Positions 26,651-35,250 of a stretch of DNA of 64,000 nucleotides are shown here, one piece after another (position 1 is the stretch's first letter; each line of letters opens with the position of its first letter). The position numbers and the translations under genes are program-made. The stretch comes from Bradyrhizobium sp. WBAH42 (GTDB lineage Bacteria > Pseudomonadota > Alphaproteobacteria > Rhizobiales > Xanthobacteraceae): NCBI RefSeq assembly GCF_024585265.1, contig NZ_CP036533.1, positions 1,807,001 to 1,871,000 of the forward strand. The letters are read 5' to 3'. Under the pieces are notes generated by a model. It was not told where the DNA came from. It saw only the letters and a list, made by a program, of their open reading frames with translations, and ran no database searches.

Positions 26651-26792
26651 GACGCTGTGGTGGCGTTTGCGCTTCACTGCGCCACTCTGATTCACGGCAA
26701 GGGCGCAAGCACCCCGGGTGACTACCGGGCAGCGTGGTTAACCTTTCGTTAGAGAATTGCGCTGCATCTTCCCCACACGAGGGAGAACTGCA

Positions 26793-27188
26793 ATGTTTTC
26801 AAGCCGCGATGCCTTTGAAAGCGATTTCTGCCCGGTCCGCGACGAGCTCCTTGGCGAGATGTATCGCGCCAGCGAGAGTGGCCTGCCGAGGCTGGTTGAG
26901 AGTGTTTCCCCTGACGTGCGCGCCAGGCTGGCGCTGTTCTGCTACCACCGCAGCCATTTGCACTCGCTGGCGGTCGCGATCGCAGCGAGCTGCAGCGAGC
27001 GCGACCTGATCGAGAATGGCGGCCGCGTCGGCTCGACGCTCTTCGCGCTGTCGCGCGAACGCACGGCGAAAGCTTCAACGTCGCTGTCGGGAGGGCGCAA
27101 GCCGATCACGCTGTCGACCAAGCCGCTCTCGGTGCTTGCACCGCTCGATGACGAGCTCGACGACGAGATCGAAGCGGTTCCGGCCTAA
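26793..27188 (+). CDS. Conserved-looking hypothetical protein
   Basis: 131 residues, ATG with GGGAGAA 8 nt upstream. Soluble and mostly helical (VRDELLGEMYRASESGLPRL, LALFCYHRSHLHSLAVAIA), ending in an acidic tail (DDELDDEIEAVPA). No family recognised. Its stop overlaps that of the convergent YkgJ-like gene. Confidence 0.72.
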   Translation: MFSSRDAFESDFCPVRDELLGEMYRASESGLPRLVESVSPDVRARLALFCYHRSHLHSLAVAIAASCSERDLIENGGRVGSTLFALSRERTAKASTSLSGGRKPITLSTKPLSVLAPLDDELDDEIEAVPA

Positions 27189-27499
27189 GAGATCTCGATA
27201 ACGGGCAGGCCGAACTTCCGCCGCGCCATCGCGCATTCGGCGTCGCCCGGCATGCAGGTGCGGCACACCTCCGGCCGCACGTCATAGATACCGCAGGCCG
27301 TCGTCTTTCCGATCTCGCCTTGCAACGCCGCGCAGCGATCGCCCTCGCAGCGCATGCCCGATTGCCGGTCGTTGACGAGCGCCGCCGGGATCAGCGCAAG
27401 CTCCTCGTCGCTCTCGATCGAGAAGCGCGGCCAGTTCTGCGAATAGCCGCAGCAGGCACCGCAGCCCTGGCAACAGCTCGACAGCTCGGTCTCGTCCAT
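27185..27499 (-). CDS. YkgJ family cysteine-cluster protein
   Basis: 104 residues with the CxxCGxCC-type cluster (C9, C10, C13, C16, C17) and later Cys in MRCEGDRCAAL, ACGIYDVRPEVCRTC. This family (UPF0153) is thought to bind zinc or an Fe-S cluster. Start ATG 27497-27499 lies 5 bp after the WYL-regulator stop, so the two genes are probably one transcript. Role unknown. Confidence 0.88.
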   Translation of the reverse strand: MDETELSSCCQGCGACCGYSQNWPRFSIESDEELALIPAALVNDRQSGMRCEGDRCAALQGEIGKTTACGIYDVRPEVCRTCMPGDAECAMARRKFGLPVIEIS

Positions 27500-27504
27500 C
27501 GTCC

Positions 27505-28203
27505 TCACGTGTCCTTCGGCGGACCCCAGACCAGGCTCTGCCGCCATCTCGCGCGCAGCACGTCGCGCCGCTCCGGATATTTCTCGTCGAGATAGGTCGC
27601 CTCGACCACGCGGTCGGTGCGGAAGCTGCGGAAGTCGCCGCGCAGCTCGCACCAGGCCGCCAGCAGCCGCACCGCTTCGAGATAGCCGACCGAGATCGGC
27701 CAGATCATGCGCTCGCTGGGGCGGCCCTGCTCGTCACGATAACGCAGCATGATCTTCTTGCCTTCGTGGATCTGGGTGCGGGTGCGCGCCATGTCCAGGC
27801 GGTCGGGTTCCCGGTTCCAGCTCGGCCGCGCCCGGCTCGCCGGCTCCAGCACGAAGGGGCGCAGGCGCTCCGGCACGGTGTCGGCAATCTTGGCCATCAA
27901 GTCTTCGGCCGCGCGCGCCAGCGCGGAATCGGCGTGCCCGGCGACCCATTGCGCGCCCAGCACGGCCGCCTCGATCTCGTCGGGCGTCAGCATCAAGGGC
28001 GGCAGGTCGAAACCCTTTTCCAGGATGTAACCCATGCCGGCTTCGCCGCGGATCGGCACGCGCTGGCCGATCAGGGTTGCGATGTCGCGATAGATGGTGC
28101 GCTTCGAAGTCTCGAGCTCGGCCGCGATCGCGTCCGCCGTCAACGGCTTACGCGTGCGTCTCAGCACCTGGATGATTTGAAACAGCCGGTCGGCGCGTCT
28201 CAT
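27505..28203 (-). CDS. YafY-type HTH/WYL-domain transcriptional regulator
   Basis: 232 residues, shorter than the regulator at 20206-21186 and without its C-terminal extension. N-terminal HTH (TADAIAAELETSKRTIYRDIATL), wing (GEAGMGYILEKGF) and a WYL-type domain (GKKIMLRYRDEQGRPSERMIWPISVGYLEAVRLLAAWCEL). Here the WYL motif itself is degenerate (GYLEAVRLL). It is divergent from a small ORF and a GST gene. Confidence 0.92.
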   Translation of the reverse strand: MRRADRLFQIIQVLRRTRKPLTADAIAAELETSKRTIYRDIATLIGQRVPIRGEAGMGYILEKGFDLPPLMLTPDEIEAAVLGAQWVAGHADSALARAAEDLMAKIADTVPERLRPFVLEPASRARPSWNREPDRLDMARTRTQIHEGKKIMLRYRDEQGRPSERMIWPISVGYLEAVRLLAAWCELRGDFRSFRTDRVVEATYLDEKYPERRDVLRARWRQSLVWGPPKDT

Positions 28204-28260
28204 GACAGGTCTCTTGTCGCTGCTTTTTCTAAGGTGGTGTTTTCAGAAGGCGGCGCGCGG

Positions 28261-28284
28261 CTGCTGACAGGATGTTGGCAGCAG
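28261..28284. promoter_or_regulatory. Imperfect palindrome in WYL-regulator/GST intergenic region
   Basis: CTGCTGACA and TGGCAGCAG (8 of 9 paired) flank GGATGT. It resembles the centre of the 21196-21228 palindrome (TGACA...GGATGT...CAG), which also lies between a WYL regulator and a GST gene. Confidence 0.4.
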
Positions 28285-28330
28285 GGGAGTTCTATACCGG
28301 GACAACACATCGACTGAAGAGGATTTGTCC

Positions 28331-28624
28331 ATGATCATTCCAAACCATTTCGGCCAGGCCGGCCCGTTGTGGCGGAGCCAGCCTTTCCAGGTCCAGCCTT
28401 TCCAGGTCCAGGCACGGCAGGCTTGGGCCTTCAGCCGCCTCGTCTCGCTCGACGTCACAACAATTGTCGACCTCCGCCTTGCGCTCGCGACCGCCGCGAC
28501 GCGATCGCTGGTCCATGCTGCGGACGCGCTGGTCCGCCATGTGATGGGCCGCGCCTGGCGAGGGGCCCGCTTCGCAGAAGATATCACGGCTGCTGCCACC
28601 ATGGTGGCAGCAGCCGGCCGCTAG
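28331..28624 (+). CDS. Small hypothetical protein with tandem repeat
   Basis: 97 residues, with GAGGATTT upstream of the ATG. A 15-bp unit (CCTTTCCAGGTCCAG) occurs twice in tandem, giving QPFQVQPFQVQ near residue 17. The rest is Ala/Arg-rich and helical. It ends 38 bp before the GST gene and could be co-transcribed. It may be a real small protein or a leader; no family recognised. Confidence 0.5.
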   Translation: MIIPNHFGQAGPLWRSQPFQVQPFQVQARQAWAFSRLVSLDVTTIVDLRLALATAATRSLVHAADALVRHVMGRAWRGARFAEDITAAATMVAAAGR

Positions 28625-28662
28625 GTTCCTTCCACTCGTTCGACAGGTTCAGGAGAGCTTGC

Positions 28663-29391
28663 ATGATCACGCTTTACGGCTTTGGCGCCGGCTTCGGCCT
28701 GCCGGAAATCAGCCCCTTCGTTACCAAGACCGAGGTGCAGCTCAAGATGGCAGGACTACCTTACCGGAAAGAGCGGGCGATGCCGCCGGCTTCGCCCAAG
28801 GGGCAGCTGCCCTTCATCGACGACGGCGGCGAGGCTGTGGCCGATTCCACGTTCATCCGGGCCCATATCGAGCGCCGCTACGGCTTCGATTTCGACGCCG
28901 GCCTCTCCCTGGCTGAGCGCGCGCAGGCCTGGGCGTTCGAGCGCATGATCGAGCATCACGTCTATTGGGCACTGGTCGGCGCGCGCTGGGTCGATCCGGT
29001 CAATTTCGCCAAGGGTCCTGCGCATTTCTTCGACGGCGCGCCCGAGCACAATCGCGAGAAGCTGCGCGAGGATGCGCAGTTCCGCGTCGCCGAGAACTAT
29101 CTGCTCTCCGGTCTCGGCCGTCACGCGCCGGATGACGACGTCGATCTTGCCGTGCGTTCGCTGTTCGCGCTGTCGGTGCAGCTCGGCGACAAGGCGTACC
29201 TGATGGGCAACAGGCCCTGCGGCGTCGACGCGACCGCCTTCGGCGCGCTGGCCGGAATCCTGACGCCGTTCTTCGAATCCGCCTTGCGCGAGCGCACAGA
29301 GGGATTTCCGAACCTCACCGCCTATGTCGACCGCATGATGGACGATTATTATCCGGAGTTCGCCTGGACCCCGCTGCGGCAGGCGGCGTAG
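28663..29391 (+). CDS. Glutathione S-transferase-like protein (Tom37/Fax-type)
   Basis: 242 residues. The N-terminal domain begins ITLYGFGAGFGLPEISPFVTKTEVQLKMAGLPY, with SPKGQLPFIDD (cis-Pro) and ADSTFIRAHIE. The C-terminal half has the late GDKAYLMGNRPCGVDATAFGAL typical of the metaxin/failed-axon-connection GST group. AGGAGAG precedes the ATG. Divergent partner of the WYL regulator at 27505. Substrate unknown. Confidence 0.87.
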   Translation: MITLYGFGAGFGLPEISPFVTKTEVQLKMAGLPYRKERAMPPASPKGQLPFIDDGGEAVADSTFIRAHIERRYGFDFDAGLSLAERAQAWAFERMIEHHVYWALVGARWVDPVNFAKGPAHFFDGAPEHNREKLREDAQFRVAENYLLSGLGRHAPDDDVDLAVRSLFALSVQLGDKAYLMGNRPCGVDATAFGALAGILTPFFESALRERTEGFPNLTAYVDRMMDDYYPEFAWTPLRQAA

Positions 29392-29410
29392 CCCCGGTGC
29401 ATCGGCAGAC

Positions 29411-29560
29411 CCGGTGTAACCTCTCCCGCTTTCGGGAGAGGTCGGCGCGAAGCGCCGGGTGAGGGCTTTCTCCTCTGGGGATTGTCTCTGCAGGCCTCGG
29501 ACGGTCCCAACGCGGAGGCACCCTCTCCCCAACCCTCTCCCGCAAGCGGGAGAGGGGGCG
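29411..29560. repeat. Composite palindromic repeat (CTCTCCC / GGGAGAGG family)
   Basis: Two hairpins with the same core, CCTCTCCCG...CGGGAGAGG at 29420-29441 and CCCTCTCCCGC..GCGGGAGAGGG near 29533-29556, with GCGCGAAGCGC and CACCC flanks, face each other across about 90 bp. Further copies occur at 31346 and 32241. Confidence 0.75.
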
Positions 29561-29595
29561 CAGCAACGCTCGTAGCCGTAGCTCGATCCACACAT

Positions 29596-29626
29596 GAAAA
29601 GAGCCGGCCCGTCGGGCCGGCTCTCG
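29596..29626 (-). terminator. Rho-independent terminator of ABC binding-protein gene
   Basis: GAGCCGGCCC (29601-29610) pairs perfectly with GGGCCGGCTC (29614-29623) around 3 nt. On the minus strand it is followed by TTTTC, just after the stop at 29648. Confidence 0.85.
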
Positions 29627-29647
29627 TTGTCTCAAATCTCGCTACGC

Positions 29648-30799
29648 CTACTTCACCAGCGTGTACTTGCCGTCCTTCACGGTGAGCAGGATGCGCGAGC
29701 GCTCGTCGAGGCCGTAGCGGTCCTTTTCGGTGAAGTTGTAGACGCCCTGGCTCGCCGCGAGTTCCTTCTCCGTCAGCAAGGCCTGGCGGATGGCTTCGCG
29801 GAATTCCGGCGTGCCGGGTTTTGCGGTCTTCAGCGCGGTCGGGATGATGCGCTTGAGGATCTCGAAGGCATCGTAGGAGTGACCTGCGAACTGGCTGCGG
29901 CTGTTCGGGCCATATTTGGCCTCATACGCCGAGTTGAGCGCGAGACCCGGCTTCTTGGTGGCGGCTTCATCCGGCTGGTCCTCGGGATCCATGACGGGAC
30001 CGGAGGCCATCAGCACGCCCTCGGCCGCTTTGCCGGCGATGCGGATGAAGTCCATGCTGGCGGCGCCGTGGGTCTGGTAGATCAGGCCCTTGTAGCCGCG
30101 TTCGCGCAGCTCGGTCTGCGGCAGCGCGGCCGCGGTGCCGGAGGCGCCGACCAGGATGGCATCGGGATTGGCGGCGACGAGCTTGAGCACCTGACCGGTC
30201 ACGGAGGTGTCGGGACGGGCGAAGCGCTCTTCGTCGACGATGGTCATGCCCATCGGCACGGCCTGCGCCTTCAAATCGTTGAACCAGAGGTCGCCGTAGG
30301 AATCGGAATAGCCGATGTAACCGAGCGTCTTCACGCCCTTGGCCTTCATGTGGTCGTACAGCACCTTGCCGACGATCGGAATCGGCTGCGGCATCGCCAC
30401 CGACCACTTCATGCGCTCGGGCGTGATCGGGAACGGCGCCAGACCAAAGTGCGGGATACCGGCTTCATTGGCGACGTTGGAGACAGCAATGGTCGGCGGC
30501 GTCAGCGCCGAGCCCATGATGATGTCGGCCTTGGATTCGGTTACGAAGCGGCGGGCGTTGGTGGTGGCGGTGGTGGGATCGCCGCCGTCGTCGAGCACGA
30601 TCACCTTCAGCGGCACGCCGCCGATCTCCTTCGGCACGAATTCCAGCGCGTTGCGCTCGGGAATGCCGAGTGCGGCGCCCGGGCCGGTCGTGGTGGTGGT
30701 GATGCCGATGGTGACTTCGCTGGTCTGGGCCAGCGCAGGCAATGCCGGCAGGGCCAGCGCAGCCGCAGTGATGGCAGCGGTCAAATAAAAGCGTTTCAT
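29648..30799 (-). CDS. ABC transporter substrate-binding protein, branched-chain/aromatic type
   Basis: 383 residues with a signal peptide (cleavage near ALAQ, residue 25) and a type I periplasmic binding fold (Peripla_BP_6): VTIGITTTTTGPGAALGIPERNALEF, GYIGYSDSYGDLWFNDLK and SYDAFEILKRI. Proteins of this sort bind branched-chain amino acids or aromatic acids such as p-coumarate. No permease or ATPase genes are adjacent, so it is an orphan receptor whose partners lie elsewhere. The neighbouring ligase suggests an aromatic ligand (inference). Confidence 0.92.
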   Translation of the reverse strand: MKRFYLTAAITAAALALPALPALAQTSEVTIGITTTTTGPGAALGIPERNALEFVPKEIGGVPLKVIVLDDGGDPTTATTNARRFVTESKADIIMGSALTPPTIAVSNVANEAGIPHFGLAPFPITPERMKWSVAMPQPIPIVGKVLYDHMKAKGVKTLGYIGYSDSYGDLWFNDLKAQAVPMGMTIVDEERFARPDTSVTGQVLKLVAANPDAILVGASGTAAALPQTELRERGYKGLIYQTHGAASMDFIRIAGKAAEGVLMASGPVMDPEDQPDEAATKKPGLALNSAYEAKYGPNSRSQFAGHSYDAFEILKRIIPTALKTAKPGTPEFREAIRQALLTEKELAASQGVYNFTEKDRYGLDERSRILLTVKDGKYTLVK

Positions 30800-30889
30800 C
30801 TATTCCTCCCTTGACGTGTTTATTTGAAAGCAGAAATCGCGGGGTAATTCAGCCCCCTCTTTTGGTGATGCGGCGATTTAGCTCCGGAC

Positions 30890-31309
30890 TTAACTCCCCG
30901 TGAATTTGGTGACCATTTCCGCCGGGAATGGTGCGGATTTCAGCTTGTCGGGATTATCGGGATCGCGGCCGACCAGGACGCGGGTCTCGAAACCCTCGAT
31001 CGCGAGCGCCTCGCCCTTGTAGACGTTGTGCTTCACCTCGAAGCTCGAGCGCTTGATGCTCTCGATTCTGGTCTCGATGGTGATCCAGTCGCCATAGGTC
31101 GAGGGGATGTAGAACTTGGCCCGCGTGTCGACCATGGGAATGCCCACCAGGCCGTATTTGCGGACCAGGTCCTGCTTGGAGAAGCCGGCGGCCTCGAACA
31201 GGGTCGAGGTCGAATCGTCGAACATCGCGAAATAGCGCGGGTAATAGACGATGTTGGCGGGGTCGCAATCGCCCCACTGGATCTGGACCTCGCGCCGGTT
31301 CACGAACAT
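30890..31309 (-). CDS. 4-hydroxybenzoyl-CoA thioesterase family protein
   Basis: 139-residue hot-dog fold protein with the WGDCDPANIVYYPRYFAMFDD motif, in which the first Asp is the active-site residue of 4HBA-CoA thioesterases (AL/Pseudomonas type). It would release a free acid from an aryl- or acyl-CoA. It stands between the binding protein and the SDR gene, all on the minus strand. Confidence 0.9.
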   Translation of the reverse strand: MFVNRREVQIQWGDCDPANIVYYPRYFAMFDDSTSTLFEAAGFSKQDLVRKYGLVGIPMVDTRAKFYIPSTYGDWITIETRIESIKRSSFEVKHNVYKGEALAIEGFETRVLVGRDPDNPDKLKSAPFPAEMVTKFTGS

Positions 31310-31345
31310 GGCTTATGCATCCACTAGCGCTGTGATAGGGCAGGG

Positions 31346-31391
31346 CCCCTCACCCGGCGCTGCGCGCCGACCTCTCCCAATGGGAGAGGTA
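31346..31391. repeat. CTCTCCC/GGGAGAGG-family palindromic repeat
   Basis: CCTCACCCGGCGC...GCGCGCCGACCTCTCCCAATGGGAGAGG, same core and flank order as the 29411-29560 element but a single half. Confidence 0.7.
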
Positions 31392-31426
31392 AGGTCGAAG
31401 TCGCTGCTGCAATCCCGCTCATCAGT

Positions 31427-32188
31427 TTACTTCGGCGCCATGCGCAGCGAGCCGTCGAGGCGCACCACTTCGCCGTTCAGATAGGCGTTCTCGACCATGT
31501 GCAGCGCGAGCGCGGCGAACTCGTCGGCCTGGCCGAGCCGGCGCGGGAAGGGGATGGCGGCGGCGAGCGAGTCCTGGGCCTCCTGCGGCAGGTTCGCGAG
31601 CAGCGGCGTCAGGAACAGGCCGGGCGCAATCGTCAGCACGCGGACGCCGAACTGCGCGAGCTCGCGCGCGATCGGCAGCGTCATGCCGACGATGCCGCCC
31701 TTGGAGGCCGAATAGGCGGATTGGCCGATCTGGCCGTCATAGGCGGCAACGGAGGCGGTGTTGATGATGACGCCGCGCTCGCCGGTCGCCTGCGGCTCCA
31801 GCTTGGACATTTCGGTGGCGGCCAGACGCAGCATGTTGAAGGTGCCGATCAGGTTGACCTTGATCACCTTGTCGAAATCGGCAAGCGCCATCGGACCGTC
31901 GCGGCCGACCACGCGCTTGGCAACGCCGATGCCGGCGCAATTGACCAGCACGCGCGCCGGGCCATGGGCCTTGGTCGCCTGCGCGATCGCGGCTTCAGCG
32001 GAGGCGGCATCCGAGACGTCGCAGGTGACGGCAACGCCCTTGATCTCGGCGGCAACGGATTCCGCAAGCTTGGTGTTGAGGTCGCACACCGCGACCTTGG
32101 CGCCCTGCGCGGCCAGCTTTCTTGCGGTGGCCGCGCCAAGTCCTGATGCGCCGCCGGTGACGATGGCTGCCTGATCCTTCAACAACAT
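31427..32188 (-). CDS. Short-chain dehydrogenase, 3-hydroxyacyl-CoA dehydrogenase-like
   Basis: 253 residues of classical SDR: TGGASGLG (11-18), NCAG (about 83), Ser in NTASVAA and YSASK catalytic pair. The overall pattern (VAVTCDVSD, GQIGQSAYSASKGGIVGMTLPIARELA, end GEVVRLDGSLRMAPK) matches the type II 3-hydroxyacyl-CoA dehydrogenase (HSD17B10-like) group. Together with the neighbouring ligase and crotonase it would supply a beta-oxidation-like step. Confidence 0.92.
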   Translation of the reverse strand: MLLKDQAAIVTGGASGLGAATARKLAAQGAKVAVCDLNTKLAESVAAEIKGVAVTCDVSDAASAEAAIAQATKAHGPARVLVNCAGIGVAKRVVGRDGPMALADFDKVIKVNLIGTFNMLRLAATEMSKLEPQATGERGVIINTASVAAYDGQIGQSAYSASKGGIVGMTLPIARELAQFGVRVLTIAPGLFLTPLLANLPQEAQDSLAAAIPFPRRLGQADEFAALALHMVENAYLNGEVVRLDGSLRMAPK

Positions 32189-32240
32189 GGCGTTCTCCTT
32201 TGATCGTTCTTATTAGGTGCGACCGGATCGGCCGGTCTGC

Positions 32241-32386
32241 TCCCTCTCCCCGTTCTTACGGGGAGAGGGTTGGGGTGAGGAGCTTGCTTCCGCGAATGCG
32301 GTGGCAGTGGGACTCGCGGCGGCTCCCCGTCACCCGAATTTGCGCTTTGCGCAAATTCGACCTCTCCCCGCAAGCGGGGAGAGGTG
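32241..32386. repeat. Composite palindromic repeat (CTCTCCC family)
   Basis: One hairpin CCCTCTCCCCG...CGGGGAGAGGG at 32242-32269, a second GAATTTGCGC/GCGCAAATTC (32336-32358), and a third CCTCTCCCCGC..GCGGGGAGAGG (from 32361). It separates the SDR gene from the ligase gene. Confidence 0.75.
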
Positions 32387-32421
32387 AAGAAAGAGCCGAC
32401 TGGTTCATCCTAATTGTCATC

Positions 32422-34305
32422 TTAGCCGACCGATATCACACGGTTCGACGGATTGGCAGCGTAGAGCTCCTCGATCAGCTCGCCGCGATGCTCAAGCACC
32501 GCGCGCTGGTTGATCGAGCCCTTGTCGGTGACTTCGCCCTTGTCGATCGAGAGCGGCGTGTCCATCAGGATCGCGCGCGTGATCCGCGTCGAGGAACCCG
32601 TGGCCTGGCCGAGGAAACGGGTCAGGCGCTCGCGGAAAGCCTCGCGCACCAGGCGGTCGCGTGTCGCGACGACGAGATCGTCGGGCGGCAGCGTCGGGTT
32701 GATCAGGCGGCAGCCGTCGAGATCGAGCACGACCAGCGCGGAGACCTCGTCGCGGTTGATGCCGGCGATGACGACGTCGCGCACCAGCGGCGCGCAGGCC
32801 GCGGTGAGGCGCGCGCGCAGCGGGCCGACGCTGACCCAGGTGCCGCTCGCGAGCTTGAAGTCCTCGCTGACGCGGCCGTCGAAATCGAAGCCGGCATTGA
32901 AATCATCGGGATCGGCGGGCTTGAGCGCGTCGCCCATCTTGTAAAATCCTTCCTCGTCGAAGGATTTTGCGGTGATGTCGCCTTGGCGCCAATAGCCGGG
33001 CATCACGTTCGGCCCCTTGGCGCGCACTTCCAGCTTGCCGTTGTTCGGCACCAGCTTGGCGTCGTTGCCGGAGACGGGCAGGCCGACATGGCCGGAACGG
33101 CTGGTGCGCGGATTGACCGACATGAAGAACGGCGCGGTCTCGGTCGCACCGAGACCGGTCAGCATCGGCACGCGATAGCCCTTCTCCTTCGCCGCGAGCT
33201 CGTCGAGGCTGTTCCAGACGAACGGCGACAGCGCCGCGCCGGAGAAGAACATCGCATGCAGCCGGTCGAAGAACTTGGCGCGCAAGCCCTGGTCGTCGCG
33301 CAAATAGGGCAGCAGTGATTCGTAGCCCTTGGGCACGTTGAAATAGACCGTCGGCGAAATTTCCCGGAGATTGCGCACGGTCTCCTCGATGCCGCCAGGC
33401 ACCGGCTTGCCGGCGTCCAGATACATCGAGCCGCCGTTGTAGAGCGTCAGGCCGATATTGTGATTACCGCCAAAGGTGTGATTCCACGGCAGCCAATCGA
33501 TGATGACCGGCGGCTCGTCCTTGAGGAAGGCGAGCGTCTCGCGCAGCATCACCTGGTTGGCGCAGATCATGCGCTGGGTGTTGATGACGGCCTTGGGATG
33601 GCCGGTCGAACCCGAGGTCAGCAGGAATTTTGCGATCGTGTCGGGGCCGATCCTGGCGTGGACGTCGTCGAGATCGCCACGGATCGGCGTCGCCATGAGA
33701 TCGGCGAGCAGGGTGACGTCGCGGCCCGGCACGTGCCCATAGGACGCGGCGATCTCGGTGCCGAGCGAGACGTTGGCGGCGAGCGCATCGGCGAACTTGT
33801 CGGCATCGTCGGCGAAGACCAGGCCCGGCGTCAGCAGCTTCATCAGATAGGACAGCTTGCCGTAGTCCTTCGACACCAGCGAATAGGCTGGCGACACCGG
33901 GCAGAACGGAACGCCGGCGTAGAACGCGCCAAAGGCGAGGAGCGCGTGGTCGATCGAATTGCCCGAGAGGATGACGACCGGCCGCTCCGCCGACAGGCCG
34001 CGCGCAATCAGGCTTGAAGCGATGTGCCGGCTCGCGGTGAGCAGCTCGGCATAGGTGATCTTGCGCCAGCCGCGACCACCTTCGCGCTCGGCCATGAAGA
34101 CGCGGTCCGGCGTCGTCGTGGCCCAATGATGCAGGCGGTCGGTGATGCGGACCGGGTAGTCGCCGAGCGGCTGCTTTGGCCGCAAGTAAATCGTGCCGTC
34201 GTTGCGCCGCTCGATGTTGACGACGGGATCGCCGAACGAGATGGGCCGCAGCGGGAAATCGCTCGCGCCGCGCTCCATGCCGGAAGAGGATGGCTCCGCG
34301 CTCAT
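32422..34305 (-). CDS. Feruloyl-CoA synthase-like acyl-CoA ligase
   Basis: 627-residue AMP-forming ligase, longer than ordinary FadD proteins and close in plan to feruloyl-CoA synthases: start PVVNIERRNDGTIYLRPKQPLGDYP, AMP motif LLTSGSTGHPKAVINTQRM (about 228-246), DWLPWNHTFGGNHN, GLGATETAPF and GFYKMGDALKPADP. It lacks the standard C-terminal KTxSGK wording but ends in DKGEVTDKGSINQRAVL, as this subfamily does. It would activate a hydroxycinnamate or similar acid. Follows the crotonase gene by 10 bp. Confidence 0.9.
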   Translation of the reverse strand: MSAEPSSSGMERGASDFPLRPISFGDPVVNIERRNDGTIYLRPKQPLGDYPVRITDRLHHWATTTPDRVFMAEREGGRGWRKITYAELLTASRHIASSLIARGLSAERPVVILSGNSIDHALLAFGAFYAGVPFCPVSPAYSLVSKDYGKLSYLMKLLTPGLVFADDADKFADALAANVSLGTEIAASYGHVPGRDVTLLADLMATPIRGDLDDVHARIGPDTIAKFLLTSGSTGHPKAVINTQRMICANQVMLRETLAFLKDEPPVIIDWLPWNHTFGGNHNIGLTLYNGGSMYLDAGKPVPGGIEETVRNLREISPTVYFNVPKGYESLLPYLRDDQGLRAKFFDRLHAMFFSGAALSPFVWNSLDELAAKEKGYRVPMLTGLGATETAPFFMSVNPRTSRSGHVGLPVSGNDAKLVPNNGKLEVRAKGPNVMPGYWRQGDITAKSFDEEGFYKMGDALKPADPDDFNAGFDFDGRVSEDFKLASGTWVSVGPLRARLTAACAPLVRDVVIAGINRDEVSALVVLDLDGCRLINPTLPPDDLVVATRDRLVREAFRERLTRFLGQATGSSTRITRAILMDTPLSIDKGEVTDKGSINQRAVLEHRGELIEELYAANPSNRVISVG

Positions 34306-34315
34306 GACTTTACGC

Positions 34316-35125
34316 TCATGATTTGGGCTTCACCTTCGCGGTCTTGTGCTCGAGGAATTCGCGGATCCGCCGTTTGGCCTCCTTGTCGCTCTGCGCGACG
34401 GTGGCCATCAGCGACTCCATCAACAGGCCGGTCTGCGGATTGGCCTCTGCGATCATCGGCAGCGCCTGGAGCACGGCAAAATTCGTCAGCGGGGCATTGG
34501 ACGCCACCTTGGTCGCAAGCTCAAGCGCCTTCCCGAGCCCGTTGCCGGCCTCCGTCAGATATTGCGCGAAGCCGTAGGACGCGCCCTCGGTCGCGCTGTA
34601 GACGCGTCCCGTCAGCATCATGTCCATCATCCGGGCAACGCCGATCAGCCGCGGCAGCCGCACCGAGCCGCCACCGCCGACGAAAATGCCGCGCTGCCCC
34701 TCTGGCAGCGCGAAATAGGTCGAGGGCTCGGCGACGCGGATATGGGCCGCGCAGGCCAGCTCCAGCCCGCCGCCGATCACGGCGCCCCTGAGCGCTGCGA
34801 TCACGGGCACGCGGCTGTACTGGATGCGGTCGAACACCCGGTGCCACATCTGGGAATGCAGCAGCCCGCCGGTGGCGTCGTGCTCGGTCAGCTCGGAGAG
34901 GTCGAGGCCTGAGGAGAAATGGTCGCCGATGCCATGGATGACGACCGCGCCGATGTCCTCGGGCAGGTTCGCAAAGCACTCGCCGATTTCCAGGATGATG
35001 CCGTCATTGAGCGCATTGCGCTTGGCCGGCCGGTTCAGACCCACGGTCAGAACCCGGTCCGCCCGCTCGATCCTCAAAAGCCCGGAGGCGCCCGCGTCCG
35101 CGGTCTCGGCGTTTCCCTGTGTCAT
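34316..35125 (-). CDS. Enoyl-CoA hydratase (crotonase family)
   Basis: 269 residues. Oxyanion segments GDHFSSGLDLSEL and GAVIGGGLELACAAH, and the acidic residue in ALPEGQRGIFVGGGGSVRLPRLIG. It is the first gene after the palindromic promoter at 35145 and immediately precedes the CoA ligase, which suggests hydration (or hydration plus retro-aldol cleavage) of the ligase product, as in ferulate-type routes. The retro-aldol variant cannot be told from ordinary hydratase by eye. Confidence 0.9.
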   Translation of the reverse strand: MTQGNAETADAGASGLLRIERADRVLTVGLNRPAKRNALNDGIILEIGECFANLPEDIGAVVIHGIGDHFSSGLDLSELTEHDATGGLLHSQMWHRVFDRIQYSRVPVIAALRGAVIGGGLELACAAHIRVAEPSTYFALPEGQRGIFVGGGGSVRLPRLIGVARMMDMMLTGRVYSATEGASYGFAQYLTEAGNGLGKALELATKVASNAPLTNFAVLQALPMIAEANPQTGLLMESLMATVAQSDKEAKRRIREFLEHKTAKVKPKS

Positions 35126-35144
35126 TTGCGTCCTTGTCAGAATA

Positions 35145-35159
35145 GTTATGTTGTATAAC
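35145..35159 (-). promoter_or_regulatory. Palindromic operator candidate of crotonase-ligase operon
   Basis: GTTAT-GTTGT-ATAAC is a perfect 5+5 inverted repeat in an AT-rich island 20 bp upstream of the crotonase start. MarR-type regulators of hydroxycinnamate genes bind sites of this size; no regulator gene is adjacent. Confidence 0.45.
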
Positions 35160-35250
35160 GAATTTTGAGGGAGTCAAGGTGGGGGCACAGCCAGGTGGCG
35201 GGGCCCACCCTCTCCGCGAGCACCGGGGCCAGCGACAGAGCGGTGCGGGC

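Noticed and set aside
32422..35125. Assignment as a proven ferulate pathway (fcs/ech gene names)
   Set aside because: The families fit, but the retro-aldol crotonase cannot be told from ordinary hydratases by eye, so no gene symbols were given.
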